A stretch of DNA of 64,000 nt from Flavonifractor sp963557075 (GTDB lineage: Bacteria; Bacillota; Clostridia; Oscillospirales; Oscillospiraceae). Made by a program: the position numbers and the translations under genes. The stretch covers positions 12,904-76,903 of the forward strand of contig CAUWDA010000006.1 of assembly GCA_963557075.1 (NCBI GenBank), read 5' to 3'. The notes beneath the pieces are model-generated. The model was not told the DNA's origin. It made no database searches and was given only the letters and a program-made list of their open reading frames with translations. Below, in pieces: positions 8,801 through 18,034 of the stretch; position 1 is the stretch's first letter; the number at the start of each line of letters is the position of its first letter.

Positions 8801-11025
8801 CCTGTGCTGGAAGTGGTCTGATCCATATACCGGCTGCCATCCTCAATCCGGGTCAGGCTGTATGTCACTCCGGCCAGGGCGGAGCCATCCGAACTGATTT
8901 TTGTGAGGCGGAGGGAAGGCAGCTTGCTGTTGGTAAAGACAAACTGGGCCGTCTCATTTCCATCCAGGTGGATGATCCTCTGTGCCTCGTCAATCACATA
9001 TCCCGGACACTCCAGTTCAGTCACCACATAAGCGCCCACGGGGAGCTTGGAGAGGTCGATGGTCCCATCCTCCGAAGTCGTATATTCCTCCGGTCCCCAG
9101 GAGCCGTCCACCGCCTCAATGCGGAATTTGACATTGGCAATCGGCTTACTGAGATCCGCACTGTCTACCTTGATAAGATGGATGCCGGGCAGCTGGTCAT
9201 TATAAAACACCCGTTCCACAATGCCCATGCCCGTGGTCAACTCCGCATATTGGGGGGTGGTATCTATAATATGCTCATCGTCTCCGGGGTTTCGTTCCTC
9301 GATCCGATAACTGCCCTCGGGCTGGTTGACCAGGAGAATTTCGCCCTGTTCATTGGTACGGAAGATGCCCAGAGAAACATTATCCCGGAAGATCTCAAAC
9401 GCCACATCCGGCATAAGCTCCATCGTCTTTCGGTCATACTTGATGATCCGCAGACCAGGAAGTTCTTCATTGATAATGGTAGCGGTGGATTCCTCGCCTG
9501 ACACCACATTGACCGTCTGAACGGTATCGGTCACAGCTTTCCAGCCCTCGATTCCTGCCAGCTCACGCACTTCCCATGCGCCGGGTTCAAGCTGGTCGAA
9601 GGTGATGGAACCTCCGGTGGTGGTCTGACCGCTCCGGGTCTGGCCGCTCTCCAAGTGCTTGATCTGGATGGTTACACCGGAAAGCAGATCTCCAGTGTCA
9701 CTCTTTTTCTCCACCCGAAGTGAGCCGTAGGGGGCGTTCCAGAAAGTCAGGGTTGCAATCTTGTTGTACTCCACATCCGCGTGCTGGGTGCGCTCATCCG
9801 GCAAAAGATGATACCGGGGCGGGATCTCCTCGGTTACCGTATAGTGGCCCTCAAGGGTCAGAGGGATTACCACGGTCCCGTCCGGGCCAGTAGAGAAAGA
9901 GCCAACCTTGCGTCCCTCTGGATCGTACACAGAGAACACCGCGCCCTCCAGTGGGATTTTTGTGCCCTCCTCCAGCTTTACGATCTTCAGCGCGGTCTCA
10001 TCCGGGTCGGGGTCCTGACCGTCATAATAGTTACTGATAGCAGCCACATCCAGCCGTACATTGTTATCCAGGTCGCAGATATAATTTTGCAGGTCGCCGT
10101 ACTTATCCTTCTCCTGGCAGATGGCATACATGGCGGCATACTGCGCCACGGAGGCGGACAGTGCAAGCTGGACGCTGCCACTTTGGTTCTGGATGGATTC
10201 CGCGGGGTACAGCACCTTGAATTGAGCGGAGTAGCCGTCTCCGGTTCCTTCCGCAGCAACAGAGGTCACATCCTGGTTGTCCATGTTGACGATCCGGGTG
10301 CCATTGGGAACGGCAGAGGGGTCCTGAAAGGCGACAGAAATGTCGTAATCGTAGACCCATGTCTCGCTCCAAACCGTAAACACCTGCTGATAGTAGTCCT
10401 TACCCTCAACACTGACAGGATAGGCCACGGAATGGTCTGGGGTGGCTGTCATTTTGGGCGTGAGCATATAGTTGTAGGTGGTGCCGCGCTTGTAGATGTC
10501 CTTGGCGGCGGCCAGGATGCGGTTGCCAATGTCCAGTTCAGAACCGGAAAGGCCGGGGGCCACCTTTAGATTGTTGATGTCCCAGGTGGAAAGCAAATAA
10601 CACCAGAGGGCCATCTTTGTGGCGTAATACGCCTGATACTTGTTATCCAAATTCAGTTCACCCAGACTGCGGTGGGGGTAACCGTTGGAGATAATGCCCA
10701 CCACCTTGGGATCGCTGGAGCGTTCCTCCGCAAGATATTTAATGCTTTCGCCTGGTTCTACCTTTTGGGGAACACCTTTGAGATACGGATTCACACAATA
10801 TGCCGGAACTTCTTTGGTTGTCCCATCATTGCTCTTATACATGAAATAGGTGTAGTCTTGCTTCTTGACAGCTCCGTTGATGGACAGATAACCCAGCTCA
10901 TATCCGCCGTTATAAATGTCCACTTCGCCCAGCGCCGCTTCTACACTATCCGCGGCCCAAGCGGAGGTCGGAAGAATTCCAAGCAGCAAAACGCAGGCCA
11001 AAAACATTGAAAGCAGTTTTTTCAT
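5839..11025 (-). CDS. Giant thioester/Cna-B repeat surface adhesin (1728 aa)
   Basis: A secreted surface protein. Residues 1-24 are a signal peptide (ending TSAWA). A thioester-like domain follows with the Cys motif VPAYCVNP (Cys77). About 13 Cna-B/SpaA-type repeats run from about residue 340 to 1550, each opening like SLRVEKK or GVLVKKV and closing with an ETxA/GF-like or E-rich strand that in this family forms Lys-Asn isopeptide bonds. A final domain with GVSITKTGP resembles DUF11-type modules. The protein stops at LPRTGY, with no hydrophobic or charged tail after the sorting motif. The glutamine of the thioester TQxAxW signature appears as lysine (ATKMALW, Lys137). A sortase gene lies directly upstream. 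Start ATG has GGAGGGC upstream. Likely role: attachment of donor cells or of the element-bearing host. Confidence 0.9.
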   Translation of the reverse strand: MKKLLSMFLACVLLLGILPTSAWAADSVEAALGEVDIYNGGYELGYLSINGAVKKQDYTYFMYKSNDGTTKEVPAYCVNPYLKGVPQKVEPGESIKYLAEERSSDPKVVGIISNGYPHRSLGELNLDNKYQAYYATKMALWCYLLSTWDINNLKVAPGLSGSELDIGNRILAAAKDIYKRGTTYNYMLTPKMTATPDHSVAYPVSVEGKDYYQQVFTVWSETWVYDYDISVAFQDPSAVPNGTRIVNMDNQDVTSVAAEGTGDGYSAQFKVLYPAESIQNQSGSVQLALSASVAQYAAMYAICQEKDKYGDLQNYICDLDNNVRLDVAAISNYYDGQDPDPDETALKIVKLEEGTKIPLEGAVFSVYDPEGRKVGSFSTGPDGTVVIPLTLEGHYTVTEEIPPRYHLLPDERTQHADVEYNKIATLTFWNAPYGSLRVEKKSDTGDLLSGVTIQIKHLESGQTRSGQTTTGGSITFDQLEPGAWEVRELAGIEGWKAVTDTVQTVNVVSGEESTATIINEELPGLRIIKYDRKTMELMPDVAFEIFRDNVSLGIFRTNEQGEILLVNQPEGSYRIEERNPGDDEHIIDTTPQYAELTTGMGIVERVFYNDQLPGIHLIKVDSADLSKPIANVKFRIEAVDGSWGPEEYTTSEDGTIDLSKLPVGAYVVTELECPGYVIDEAQRIIHLDGNETAQFVFTNSKLPSLRLTKISSDGSALAGVTYSLTRIEDGSRYMDQTTSSTGTIIWEGLQPGVYSLKETDTVSDHILDEKEYHVELFPGKDNTIVLENDKRPNLTIWKRDADSGAPVEGAVFLVKTADGHSVAEVTTGPDGSAKVPNLLPMVYEVIEKSVPSPYLPDAPSQLVTLYPNRDRTVYFENHKKPSVTIQKENSVTHDPIESAEFHITWSSNKTETGEQRDLGTFQTDEAGQIILEAIEDGWLKIEETKPAPGFQAPDNPVTEVYVKGGENKTITISNIPLSALVVYKQDSVTGAGISGCRFQLKYLGGEVSGSGGTVIGTYTTSANGSFTVTGLKKGYYICEELESDSSHVIDAAPQSFYISGEDQDIVTLYFSNAPKGGVLVKKVSAADNSPLSDVEFLVTKSDGSVVGDANGKFVTDSTGSFLVEGVEPGTTLVIKETRAKPGFLLDDAPQTVQVKEGQTVTVEFRNQPLGNLVIEKWGRNGSTEVPLEGVKFEIKYANGQYVDAAGGTLSSNGIYYSDSTGKVILSGITGTVVVTELESVPGYTIDPDSQSQTVTINPNDTQTIRFYNNAVGGVELIKVSEADKTERIPNTTFEIRRVSDDALVDTVTTGESGSVFVTLEDNNYYAVEIESAEGFKLDSTPHYFTIKNGQTTKLTVTNAPMSGILLHKISTADGKGIPGVSFILYDSGHNPIDQQTTDDRGYAWFEDLTESGRYYLRELENEGYIPDTQLRTVYVKAGETTLVEWENTPITGQIQIVKKSADYNPTNGLPAGTLLEGAVFEIYDKAGNLVDTIRSDSRGLAVSKPLPLSRYTIREVKAPANYGVNETELTAYLEHEGQIVKFEVTNKSLTTGVSITKTGPKEIMAGQPVRYTFSGIANSSNVRLDNFYWRDTLPAEVRLDTVVTGTYNFPGTYKITYRVNGGEYRTLADNLSTSKNYTLAASATALGLASNERVTEVMFVFGQAPAGFAQVEKPYLHCTAVANLASTSFVNVADVGGVYNGQWVQAVSRWVTTVYGKPVIPTLPRTGY

Positions 11026-11045
11026 AAGCCCTCCTTAAAATGGAC

Positions 11046-11086
11046 AGAAAGAGGCATGAACAACAATCTGTTCATCACCTCTTTCT
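11046..11086 (-). promoter_or_regulatory. Hairpin in the adhesin leader
   Basis: Inverted repeat AGAAAGAGG / CCTCTTTCT with additional inner pairing lies about 20 bases upstream of the adhesin start, just before its ribosome-binding site. It could control translation or stabilise the message; there is no T-run to make it a terminator. Confidence 0.45.
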
Positions 11087-11127
11087 GGAAGTAATTCAGT
11101 CAGGGTTTCGCAGAAACTAAGCGAAAA

Positions 11128-11168
11128 AAACGCAGTGCATTTCCCAATTTGGGAGATGCACTGCGTTT
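11128..11168 (-). terminator. Terminator overlapping the sortase stop
   Basis: A 13-bp perfect stem (AAACGCAGTGCAT and its complement, with inner CCC/GGG pairs) followed on the minus strand by seven T residues. It overlaps the stop codon of the sortase gene and separates it from the adhesin gene, implying that the adhesin has its own promoter in the short gap. Confidence 0.85.
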
Positions 11169-11931
11169 AGCATTCCACAGCCTGGACACACCAGCGGTAT
11201 GCCCGCTGATCCCGCACACAGGTAAACAACGTGATACGGTTGTCACTGGTAGTGGCGGTGCCGCTGGTATCTGTCTCCAATACCTTTTCTACACTGACCA
11301 CCTGATAGGTGCGTGTGCCCAGCTTGGTGGTCCAGGTAATGGTATCGCCTGGCTCCAGGGTATGCAGGTCTCCAAAATCATCCCGGACCCCGCGGTTGTG
11401 ACCCGCAATGCAGCAGTTGCCGTCCCAGATACTAGTGCCAGGGAAATGACCGGCCCCTTTTGCCAGAGTGCTGCTGTCTGTCCCTTCGTAGACCTTGGTA
11501 GACAGGCCGATAGCCGGGATCTTGAGCGTCCCCAGATGTCCGCCGGAGTAGTAGAGATCGCTGGTGACGGCAGTATAGCCGACGTCCTGGCCAGAACTGC
11601 CCCCATTTCCTGTGTCGATCACAGGATAGTTGACGCTCCCTGTCTGGGACACCAGCCCGCCGCCATCCAGAGCGCCGGGGATAAGATTGGGCGTCAGAGG
11701 GTCGCCGCTGCCGGGGAGGTAACTGGTAGGCGTGCCAAATCCAGGCGGGATCAGGGCGGTGTTCTTACTCCGGTCTACATTGGGATCTTCCCATTCGTAG
11801 ATGGTGTCATCGCTGGTAGGTCTGCCGAACAGGTAATCGTCCGGGGCCTCCATGGTATATTCCAGGGCGCTGGCCTGGCCCACACATAGGGCGCATAGCA
11901 TGGTGGCCAGCAGAAGTGCTCTCAGCTTCAG
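11167..11931 (-). CDS. Sortase (class B/D-like transpeptidase) with probable CTG start
   Basis: The C-terminal half carries the sortase catalytic set: His in CIAGHNRG, Cys in ITLFTCVRDQ and Arg in QRAYRWC. The family cleaves LPxTG-type signals between Thr and Gly and joins the substrate to a nucleophile. The first ATG in frame (11901) lies inside a signal peptide. A CTG at 11931, nine bases after GGAAGGAG, gives MKLRALLLATMLCALCVGQA as a complete secretion signal, so CTG is the likely start; ATT at 11937 is another option. The SD sequence lies inside the end of the upstream gene, indicating coupling. About 100 low-complexity Gly/Ser/Pro residues precede the catalytic domain. Probable substrate: the adjacent LPRTGY adhesin. 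Confidence 0.8.
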   Translation of the reverse strand: MKLRALLLATMLCALCVGQASALEYTMEAPDDYLFGRPTSDDTIYEWEDPNVDRSKNTALIPPGFGTPTSYLPGSGDPLTPNLIPGALDGGGLVSQTGSVNYPVIDTGNGGSSGQDVGYTAVTSDLYYSGGHLGTLKIPAIGLSTKVYEGTDSSTLAKGAGHFPGTSIWDGNCCIAGHNRGVRDDFGDLHTLEPGDTITWTTKLGTRTYQVVSVEKVLETDTSGTATTSDNRITLFTCVRDQRAYRWCVQAVEC

Positions 11932-11936
11932 TTGAA

Positions 11937-12845
11937 TCAGCTCCTTCCTTTGTACCGCTTGAACAGGAAAACCCCACCTGCAGTCAGTAGGAGAACCGCA
12001 CCGCCAATCAGGAGGGGCTGTTTGATGTCAATTTCTGCCGTGGCCCCATTTGAGTTTTCGCTGGAAGGGGTATTTGTGGGGGCTGGGTCTGTCTGCGCCT
12101 CGGGGACCTCCATGCTGCCGAAAATGGCGGTATAAGTCAACACAGAGCAGTTGGTTTTGGAAACTTGGCCGGTATAGTCTGCCGTAACAGTGTAGCCGGT
12201 AGCATAGGTGCTGCTGGTAGTGCCGGTATATTTGGCGGTGGCAGTATATCGGGTGACGGCCCCATCCGCCCCGGCTTCACTGGTCTCGGCCCACTGGACG
12301 TCTGCCAGAGTCAGGCTTTTTCCATTGTCCTCAATGCTCTTTGGAATCAAAGATAGATCCGCTTCCGAGAGATTGGGATAGGTGCGGGTGGCGGAGAGAT
12401 CCTTTGTCCGGGTAGCATAACCGTCTGCCGCTACCTTAACAGTGGTATGATCCAGTGTCAGAGTGCCGGTATAACCGTCCTCTGTGGTTACCTCCATCTG
12501 CGGTTCCAGACTCTGGAGGATCTTCTCCATATTGTTGGTCTCGCTGGCCAGAGTTTTGGTCTGGGTGATGGTCTGGATGTCCACCCCAACCTCGTCCTTC
12601 CGCGTCATATCCAGCAGATAATAGAGGCGGCCATCCCGCTCAAAATCCTCGGTGGGAATCTGGGATGGGTCATCTGCCAGGGACAGCTGGTACACTTTTT
12701 TGATCCTGGGGCTGTCTCCCTCCATATACTCCTCCACCGATGTGGGGTAGTAACTGGCACTCTGCTCCGGTTCAACGGCCAGAGCAGGGACAGATGCCGC
12801 CAGGAGCAGGGTCAGGGCGCACATCGTGGTCAAAATGCGTTTCAT
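11937..12845 (-). CDS. Secreted membrane-anchored protein of the surface module
   Basis: The 302-residue protein has a signal peptide (MKRILTTMCALTLLLAASVP ending ALA), an extracellular region of about 240 residues rich in Thr and Tyr with short repeats such as YTATAKYTG and YTVTADYTG, a Ser/Pro/Thr/Asn linker and a C-terminal membrane helix (LLIGGAVLLLTAGGVFLF) followed by KRYKGRS. There is no LPxTG motif, so it stays in the membrane. It precedes the sortase gene and shares its message. A role in surface display or mating contact is inferred from position only. Family not recognised. Confidence 0.65.
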   Translation of the reverse strand: MKRILTTMCALTLLLAASVPALAVEPEQSASYYPTSVEEYMEGDSPRIKKVYQLSLADDPSQIPTEDFERDGRLYYLLDMTRKDEVGVDIQTITQTKTLASETNNMEKILQSLEPQMEVTTEDGYTGTLTLDHTTVKVAADGYATRTKDLSATRTYPNLSEADLSLIPKSIEDNGKSLTLADVQWAETSEAGADGAVTRYTATAKYTGTTSSTYATGYTVTADYTGQVSKTNCSVLTYTAIFGSMEVPEAQTDPAPTNTPSSENSNGATAEIDIKQPLLIGGAVLLLTAGGVFLFKRYKGRS

Positions 12846-12919
12846 ACTGGATTCCTCCTACAACAATTTTTCTTTTGATTTGCCGGAAATCATATTGTTA
12901 TTTCTTCTTTTGAAAATTG

Positions 12920-13852
12920 TCACCCCCTTTCCCGGAGCACATTTCGTTGCAGCAGATACTCATTCCAATCCTTTCCCTGTGGAGGAAGTTGTTGAGACAC
13001 CTCATAGTCCTCTGCGGAGAACATTTCTCGGAGCTTTTGGGTTGCCTGCCGACCATGTTCATCGTTATCCAGGCACAGAATAATCCGGCGTATGTGTGGG
13101 TTGTCTCGCAGATAGGTCCGCAGTCCTCCTTCGTACAGCCCACACAGTGCCACCGCGTTGGAGGTTACTTTCCGGTGCAGGGTGCAGAAGCTCATCAGGT
13201 CGATTGGGGCCTCAAAGACAAGAACTGCATCATGCTTCTTGCTGCAGTAAAGTCGAAATGCGATGTCCTTATTGCTGCCTGGGACATCCCCCTTAAAGCT
13301 GCTGCCGTTCCAATCATAGGTTCCTCGTTGATTGGCAAATACCGGCGCTCCTGATTGGTCCCGGCCAACAAAGACACAGTTGTGATGTTGGGCGTCCTCG
13401 TACAGCAATCCAGCCTCCACAAAGCCCCGGATCACTTGGGGTGCGATCCCACGCTTGCGGAGATAGGCAAACACCCTGCGGTGATCCACGTTGGCAGGGG
13501 GGAGGGTAAAGGGGACCTTTTCCTCCTTTTCCTTGGTCTGCCGCGGAGTGCTCACCGGGGGAGAGTCACGGGCGCGGCCATGCCAGGTCAGCAGGTACTC
13601 CACGGCCTCCGGGAAACTTTTGTTATAGAACCGCTGGAGGAATGTGATGGCATCTCCGCCGATGCCCTCTGAGTAGCGGAACCAGGTACGTCTGTCCTTG
13701 ATCCGGATGCTGTCCATCTCCTGCGTGGTGTAGTACCTGCCGATCCGCTTCACCTGGTAGCCCAGGGAGATCAGCAGATCTGGAAGGTCCGTGTCTCGGA
13801 CAGTGGCCATTTCAGCCTCTGTAAAACGAGTTTTTTCTGACGTTTGTATCAT
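12920..13852 (-). CDS. DUF3991/TOPRIM primase-like protein
   Basis: The N-terminal half (DTDLPDLLISLGYQVKRIG, RTWFRYSEGIGGDAITFL) is a CHC2/DUF3991-like zinc-ribbon-derived domain without clear metal ligands. The C-terminal half is a TOPRIM domain: VFEAPIDLMSFC near residue 215 supplies the acidic Glu and IILCLDNDEHGRQA the DxD. Such proteins on conjugative elements are predicted primases for the transferred strand. GTG at 13858 is possible, but ATG at 13852 has a GGGGGG run five bases upstream and is preferred. Confidence 0.8.
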   Translation of the reverse strand: MIQTSEKTRFTEAEMATVRDTDLPDLLISLGYQVKRIGRYYTTQEMDSIRIKDRRTWFRYSEGIGGDAITFLQRFYNKSFPEAVEYLLTWHGRARDSPPVSTPRQTKEKEEKVPFTLPPANVDHRRVFAYLRKRGIAPQVIRGFVEAGLLYEDAQHHNCVFVGRDQSGAPVFANQRGTYDWNGSSFKGDVPGSNKDIAFRLYCSKKHDAVLVFEAPIDLMSFCTLHRKVTSNAVALCGLYEGGLRTYLRDNPHIRRIILCLDNDEHGRQATQKLREMFSAEDYEVSQQLPPQGKDWNEYLLQRNVLRERG

Positions 13853-13880
13853 GTTCACCCCCCTTCTAGGAAAAACAAAA

Positions 13881-13927
13881 AAGGGGCCGGAGGACGCATC
13901 TGCTTGAGATGTGTCCTCCGGCCCCTT
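13881..13927. terminator. Strong hairpin between RHH gene and primase gene
   Basis: A near-perfect 21-bp stem (AAGGGGCCGGAGGAC arm and complement, one mismatch higher up) with a GCTTG loop. It has A/T runs on both sides and would stop transcription arriving from the RHH gene. Confidence 0.75.
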
Positions 13928-13943
13928 GCTTTGACGCCTTGTG

Positions 13944-14390
13944 TTATTGTTCGATGTCCGCTGTGCCCCTCTCCGCCTCCGTGCTGGCCTCGCTGGCGTC
14001 TGGGGTGGTACCGGCGGCTCCGTTGTCCTCCGGGGCTTCCTCGGTGCTCTCAGGGTCCTCCTGTGGGGCCAGGCTGGCTTCGGCTTCCGCCAGCGCCTGC
14101 TCGATCAGGCCCAGGACGAAGTCCCGCTGGGTGAGCTTTACGCCGGTCCGAGCCGTTTCTCTGGCCAGGTGGGTCTTGATGCGCTGGAAGAGTTCCTCGG
14201 GAATCTGGAATGCCATCGTTCTGCTGCCTGTCATGTTAATTCCTCCATTCTCATCTTTCATCTTGTAGTATTCAGTGAGCAGTGCTGCGATGTACTGGCT
14301 GGTGGTCATCTCCAGGCGGTCTTTTTCTTCTGTTACCCGGTTGTGCAGGGCGATGTCGATTTGAGCGCATAGGTTTTTCTTGTCTGCCAT
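13944..14390 (-). CDS. Ribbon-helix-helix-type element protein
   Basis: The protein begins MADKKNLCAQIDIALHNRVT, followed by a ribbon-helix-helix-like segment (KDRLEMTTSQYIAALLTEYY). A second similar stretch (TMAFQIPEELFQRIKTHL, then TQRDFVLGLIEQAL) near residue 60 suggests a tandem RHH arrangement. The C-terminus is an acidic Glu/Ala/Thr tail. Proteins of this type on conjugative elements bind the transfer origin or repress transfer genes. The start at 14390 follows GGAGAG; upstream in-frame residues have no ribosome-binding site. It is the element gene nearest to the tRNA, so it may govern an operon that runs leftwards. Confidence 0.65.
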   Translation of the reverse strand: MADKKNLCAQIDIALHNRVTEEKDRLEMTTSQYIAALLTEYYKMKDENGGINMTGSRTMAFQIPEELFQRIKTHLARETARTGVKLTQRDFVLGLIEQALAEAEASLAPQEDPESTEEAPEDNGAAGTTPDASEASTEAERGTADIEQ

Positions 14391-14522
14391 GGTCTGCTCT
14401 CCTTTCCTCGTTTTGCAACGCAAGTATATCCAAAACCATGTCAGAAAGCTATTACCAAGACCACCAAGGAACCAAGGACAAAGCAAGCAATACCACCAAC
14501 TGAAACAGCTATGTAATAAAAA

Positions 14523-14575
14523 GAGAGAAGCCCCCGTTGGCAGTTCGATTTGAACTACCAGCGGGGGCTTCTCTC
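14523..14575. terminator. Long bidirectional hairpin near the element end
   Basis: An 18-bp stem (GAGAGAAGCCCCCG arm with its complement) around a 17-base loop. It lies in the gene-free stretch between the RHH gene and the tRNA, with TTTTTATT on the minus side. It would insulate the element from the chromosome. The rest of the 14391-14734 gap holds an upstream leader and two more hairpins, and no gene I can support. Confidence 0.7.
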
Positions 14576-14678
14576 ACTGTTTTCTCTTTGCTCAGAGGTG
14601 CGAATCACCCCACATCACGAAAATGGCCTTTTGCATCTCCATCTCGTCTGGTGCTCGATTTTGTCCTCTGAAATGGCT

Positions 14679-14729
14679 GAAACCCTTGCCGCAGCAAGGG
14701 TTTCAGGGGTTGCATCTTTTTCAGCAACC
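14679..14729. repeat. Paired hairpins next to the tRNA: candidate attachment-site region
   Basis: Two inverted repeats lie between the element and the tRNA 3' end: GAAACCCTTG/CAAGGGTTTC (14679-14704) and GGTTGC/GCAACC (14708-14729). The first is a 10-bp perfect stem of the kind seen beside tyrosine-recombinase elements in this group. They may be recombinase arm sites or a tRNA terminator. The matching left end is outside the window. Confidence 0.4.
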
Positions 14730-14734
14730 TTAGT

Positions 14735-14811
14735 TGGTACGGCTGAAGGGATTCGAACCCCCGACCTTTTGGTTCGTAGCCAAACACTCTATCCAACTGA
14801 GCTACAGCCGC
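14735..14811 (-). tRNA. tRNA-Arg (anticodon ACG)
   Basis: The minus strand folds as a full cloverleaf of 77 bases: acceptor GCGGCTG with CAGCCGT, D arm GCTC...GAGT, anticodon stem TTTGG/CCAAA around loop CTACGAA, T loop TTCGAAT and encoded CCA. The anticodon ACG would be edited to ICG and read CGU, CGC and CGA. The 3' end abuts the mobile element, making this the likely integration target, with the gene restored intact. Confidence 0.95.
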
Positions 14812-14898
14812 ATGTCAACTGGAGAATCATCTCTCGCTGACAGCTTAATTATATTAACACAGGTTGAAACAGAATGCAAGAGGAAATTTCAAATTTCC

Positions 14899-15066
14899 TC
14901 AAAAAATTTTCTGCCCCTCGGTGGGGGCCTGGACGCGCACCCGATCCAGGCAGCTCATCAGGTCGTATACCGTCTCCAGGCGGATGTCCGCCCGGAGCAC
15001 CTGCTCCCGCAGGCAGGGGGGCATAGCGTCCAGCCGGGGCCGGAGCGCCGGGTCCACATAGGCCAT
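14899..15066 (-). CDS. Small conserved-looking protein (55 aa)
   Basis: The ATG at 15066 is preceded by a strong GGGAGGTGATC ribosome-binding site, and the protein reads MAYVDPALRPRLDAMPPCLR and onward to a terminal EGQKIF. Earlier in-frame sequence has no ribosome-binding site. It is short, helical and has no signal peptide. I do not recognise it. The gap on its right (15067-15361) shows no other gene. Confidence 0.6.
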   Translation of the reverse strand: MAYVDPALRPRLDAMPPCLREQVLRADIRLETVYDLMSCLDRVRVQAPTEGQKIF

Positions 15067-15361
15067 GTGATCACCTCCCATATCAGGCTGCTTTACAGGA
15101 TTGCCAGAAATAGGGGAAATGATACACCGGGCATCAAAAAACGCGCCCCTGAAACAGAGACGCGGAACTTTTGGTCTGTCCCCACCGCAGGGAGCGATTG
15201 CTGCCCTGCGGCGGGACAGTGGGTCGTGCATTGAAAAGAGAGAGAAGAGAGGAGGAGAATATGTCTTTGCTTTCCTGACGCTATTATCATATCAGATCCC
15301 GGGGAGAAGTGGTGAACCCTTTTGGAACTTACTGTGAACGAATTGTGAACGAATCGGTTTT

Positions 15362-16102
15362 CTACAGCAGGGTAATAAACAGGCGGCTGGCCCAGCCCAC
15401 CCGGTCGTCCAGCCGGACCACATACCAGTCGCCCCACTGGTTGAGAACGGTGAGGCGGGCTCCGTCGTAGGCCTTGGCCAGGACAGGGGCGGTGGGGGAG
15501 GGCTTATCCCGGATGTTCAGATAGCCCCAGGAGACGTCCACGACAGCGGGGCGGGGCGGCTGGGGCTCCAGAAAGGGCAGACCGAAGTACTCTGTCAGGG
15601 AGAGCGCCAGATTGCGGGCGATGGGGTCCAGGTTGTTCTGGACCCAGGCAGCGTCGTCCGGATTGTCGTGATAGCCCAGCTCCAGAAAGACGGAGGGAGC
15701 CCGCACCCGGCGGACCTCCCCAATGGCGGTGGTCGCCTCCGTCCGTACCTGATTGGGCAGGGGGTAGATGGTTTTCAGCCCGTTGGCGATGAGCTGGGCC
15801 GCCCGGGTCCCCTCCTGAGAGCCGGGGAAGTGAAAGACGAGGATGCCCCGGATCTGACCGGGCCGGTCCGCCGGCGCGGCGTTGGAGTGGAGGGCCAGGT
15901 GGAGATCATAGCTGCCGGCGTTGGAGGCCTGGATAGAGGACAGGGCGGTCATGTCGGGGGTGTTGCGGACGTAGCGGATACCGGCGGCGGTGAGATAGGG
16001 CTCCAGTGCGTCGGCCAGACGGTTCATCCAGCCCTCTTCGGTTCCGCTGTTGACGTATAGGTTGTTCTCCTGAGTGGAGGGGGACAGGTAGATGATGGGC
16101 AT
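15362..16102 (-). CDS. N-acetylmuramoyl-L-alanine amidase with SH3-like domain
   Basis: A zinc amidase of the Amidase_3 type that cuts the bond between MurNAc and the peptide stem. Zinc-ligand regions are LHLALHSNAAP near residue 72 and FLELGYHDN near residue 140, where the Glu is catalytic. After residue 175 a bacterial SH3-like domain follows (WGYLNIRDKPSPTAPVL, WYVVRLDDRVGWASRLF) and probably binds the wall. No signal peptide is visible at MPIIYLSPSTQENN, so export, or release at lysis or sporulation, is unclear. Start ATG follows AAGGAGG. It stands alone. Confidence 0.85.
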   Translation of the reverse strand: MPIIYLSPSTQENNLYVNSGTEEGWMNRLADALEPYLTAAGIRYVRNTPDMTALSSIQASNAGSYDLHLALHSNAAPADRPGQIRGILVFHFPGSQEGTRAAQLIANGLKTIYPLPNQVRTEATTAIGEVRRVRAPSVFLELGYHDNPDDAAWVQNNLDPIARNLALSLTEYFGLPFLEPQPPRPAVVDVSWGYLNIRDKPSPTAPVLAKAYDGARLTVLNQWGDWYVVRLDDRVGWASRLFITLL

Positions 16103-16181
16103 AGAGAGACCTCCTTTTCTCCATGCTATGCGAGAGCGGGCGGGCCTGACAGCGCCGCCCGGATATTGAGAGAAAAGAAAC

Positions 16182-16211
16182 GGCCCCGGCGCGCCAAAGC
16201 GCGCCGGGGCC
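16182..16211 (-). terminator. pckA terminator
   Basis: A 13-bp GC-rich perfect stem (GGCCCCGGCGCGC and complement) with loop CAAA, about 20 bases after the pckA stop. The minus-strand tail is TTTCTTTTCT. Confidence 0.8.
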
Positions 16212-16233
16212 GGAACAGATCGGGCTGCGGGGA

Positions 16234-17841
<1,608 letters not shown>

Positions 17842-17925
17842 AATGCATGACCTCTTTTCAAAATGGATCGCTCTTAGGCTCCGATGGGATGAATGATCCA
17901 CGGAACGGCCAAATACGATGGGATA

Positions 17926-17954
17926 ATCATACATAAAATTGGTTGTCCTGTCAA
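17926..17954 (-). promoter_or_regulatory. pckA promoter
   Basis: On the minus strand TTGACA (17949-17954) and TATGAT (17926-17931) are separated by 17 bases, leaving a leader of about 75 bases before pckA. Confidence 0.7.
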
Positions 17955-18034
17955 TTCCTCTGTGCTGTGTCTGTTCACATTTTTGCAATTCTGCTGACAG
18001 AAAGTTTCAAGACGGCCCGTTGGGACCGGCCTTC

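Larger units (their letters stand above)
1..14734. mobile_element. Right-hand end of an integrated conjugative-type element
   Basis: The segment holds ParM/ParR-like, ParB-like, SSB, DUF3991/TOPRIM, sortase and giant Cna-B adhesin genes, a set typical of Bacillota integrative conjugative elements. All read leftwards in compact, mostly overlapping order. It ends exactly where tRNA-Arg(ACG) begins, with the tRNA 3' end facing the element, as for tRNA-targeting tyrosine recombinases. Integrase, relaxase and type IV secretion genes are not in the window, so the type of element and its left end are unknown. Base composition is lower in GC than the chromosome to the right. Confidence 0.75.

Noticed and set aside
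14430..14530. Hydrophobic frame near the element end (reads ...FYYIAVSVGGIACFVLG...)
   Set aside because: No start codon or ribosome-binding site and the frame runs into a terminator hairpin; at most a gene remnant.
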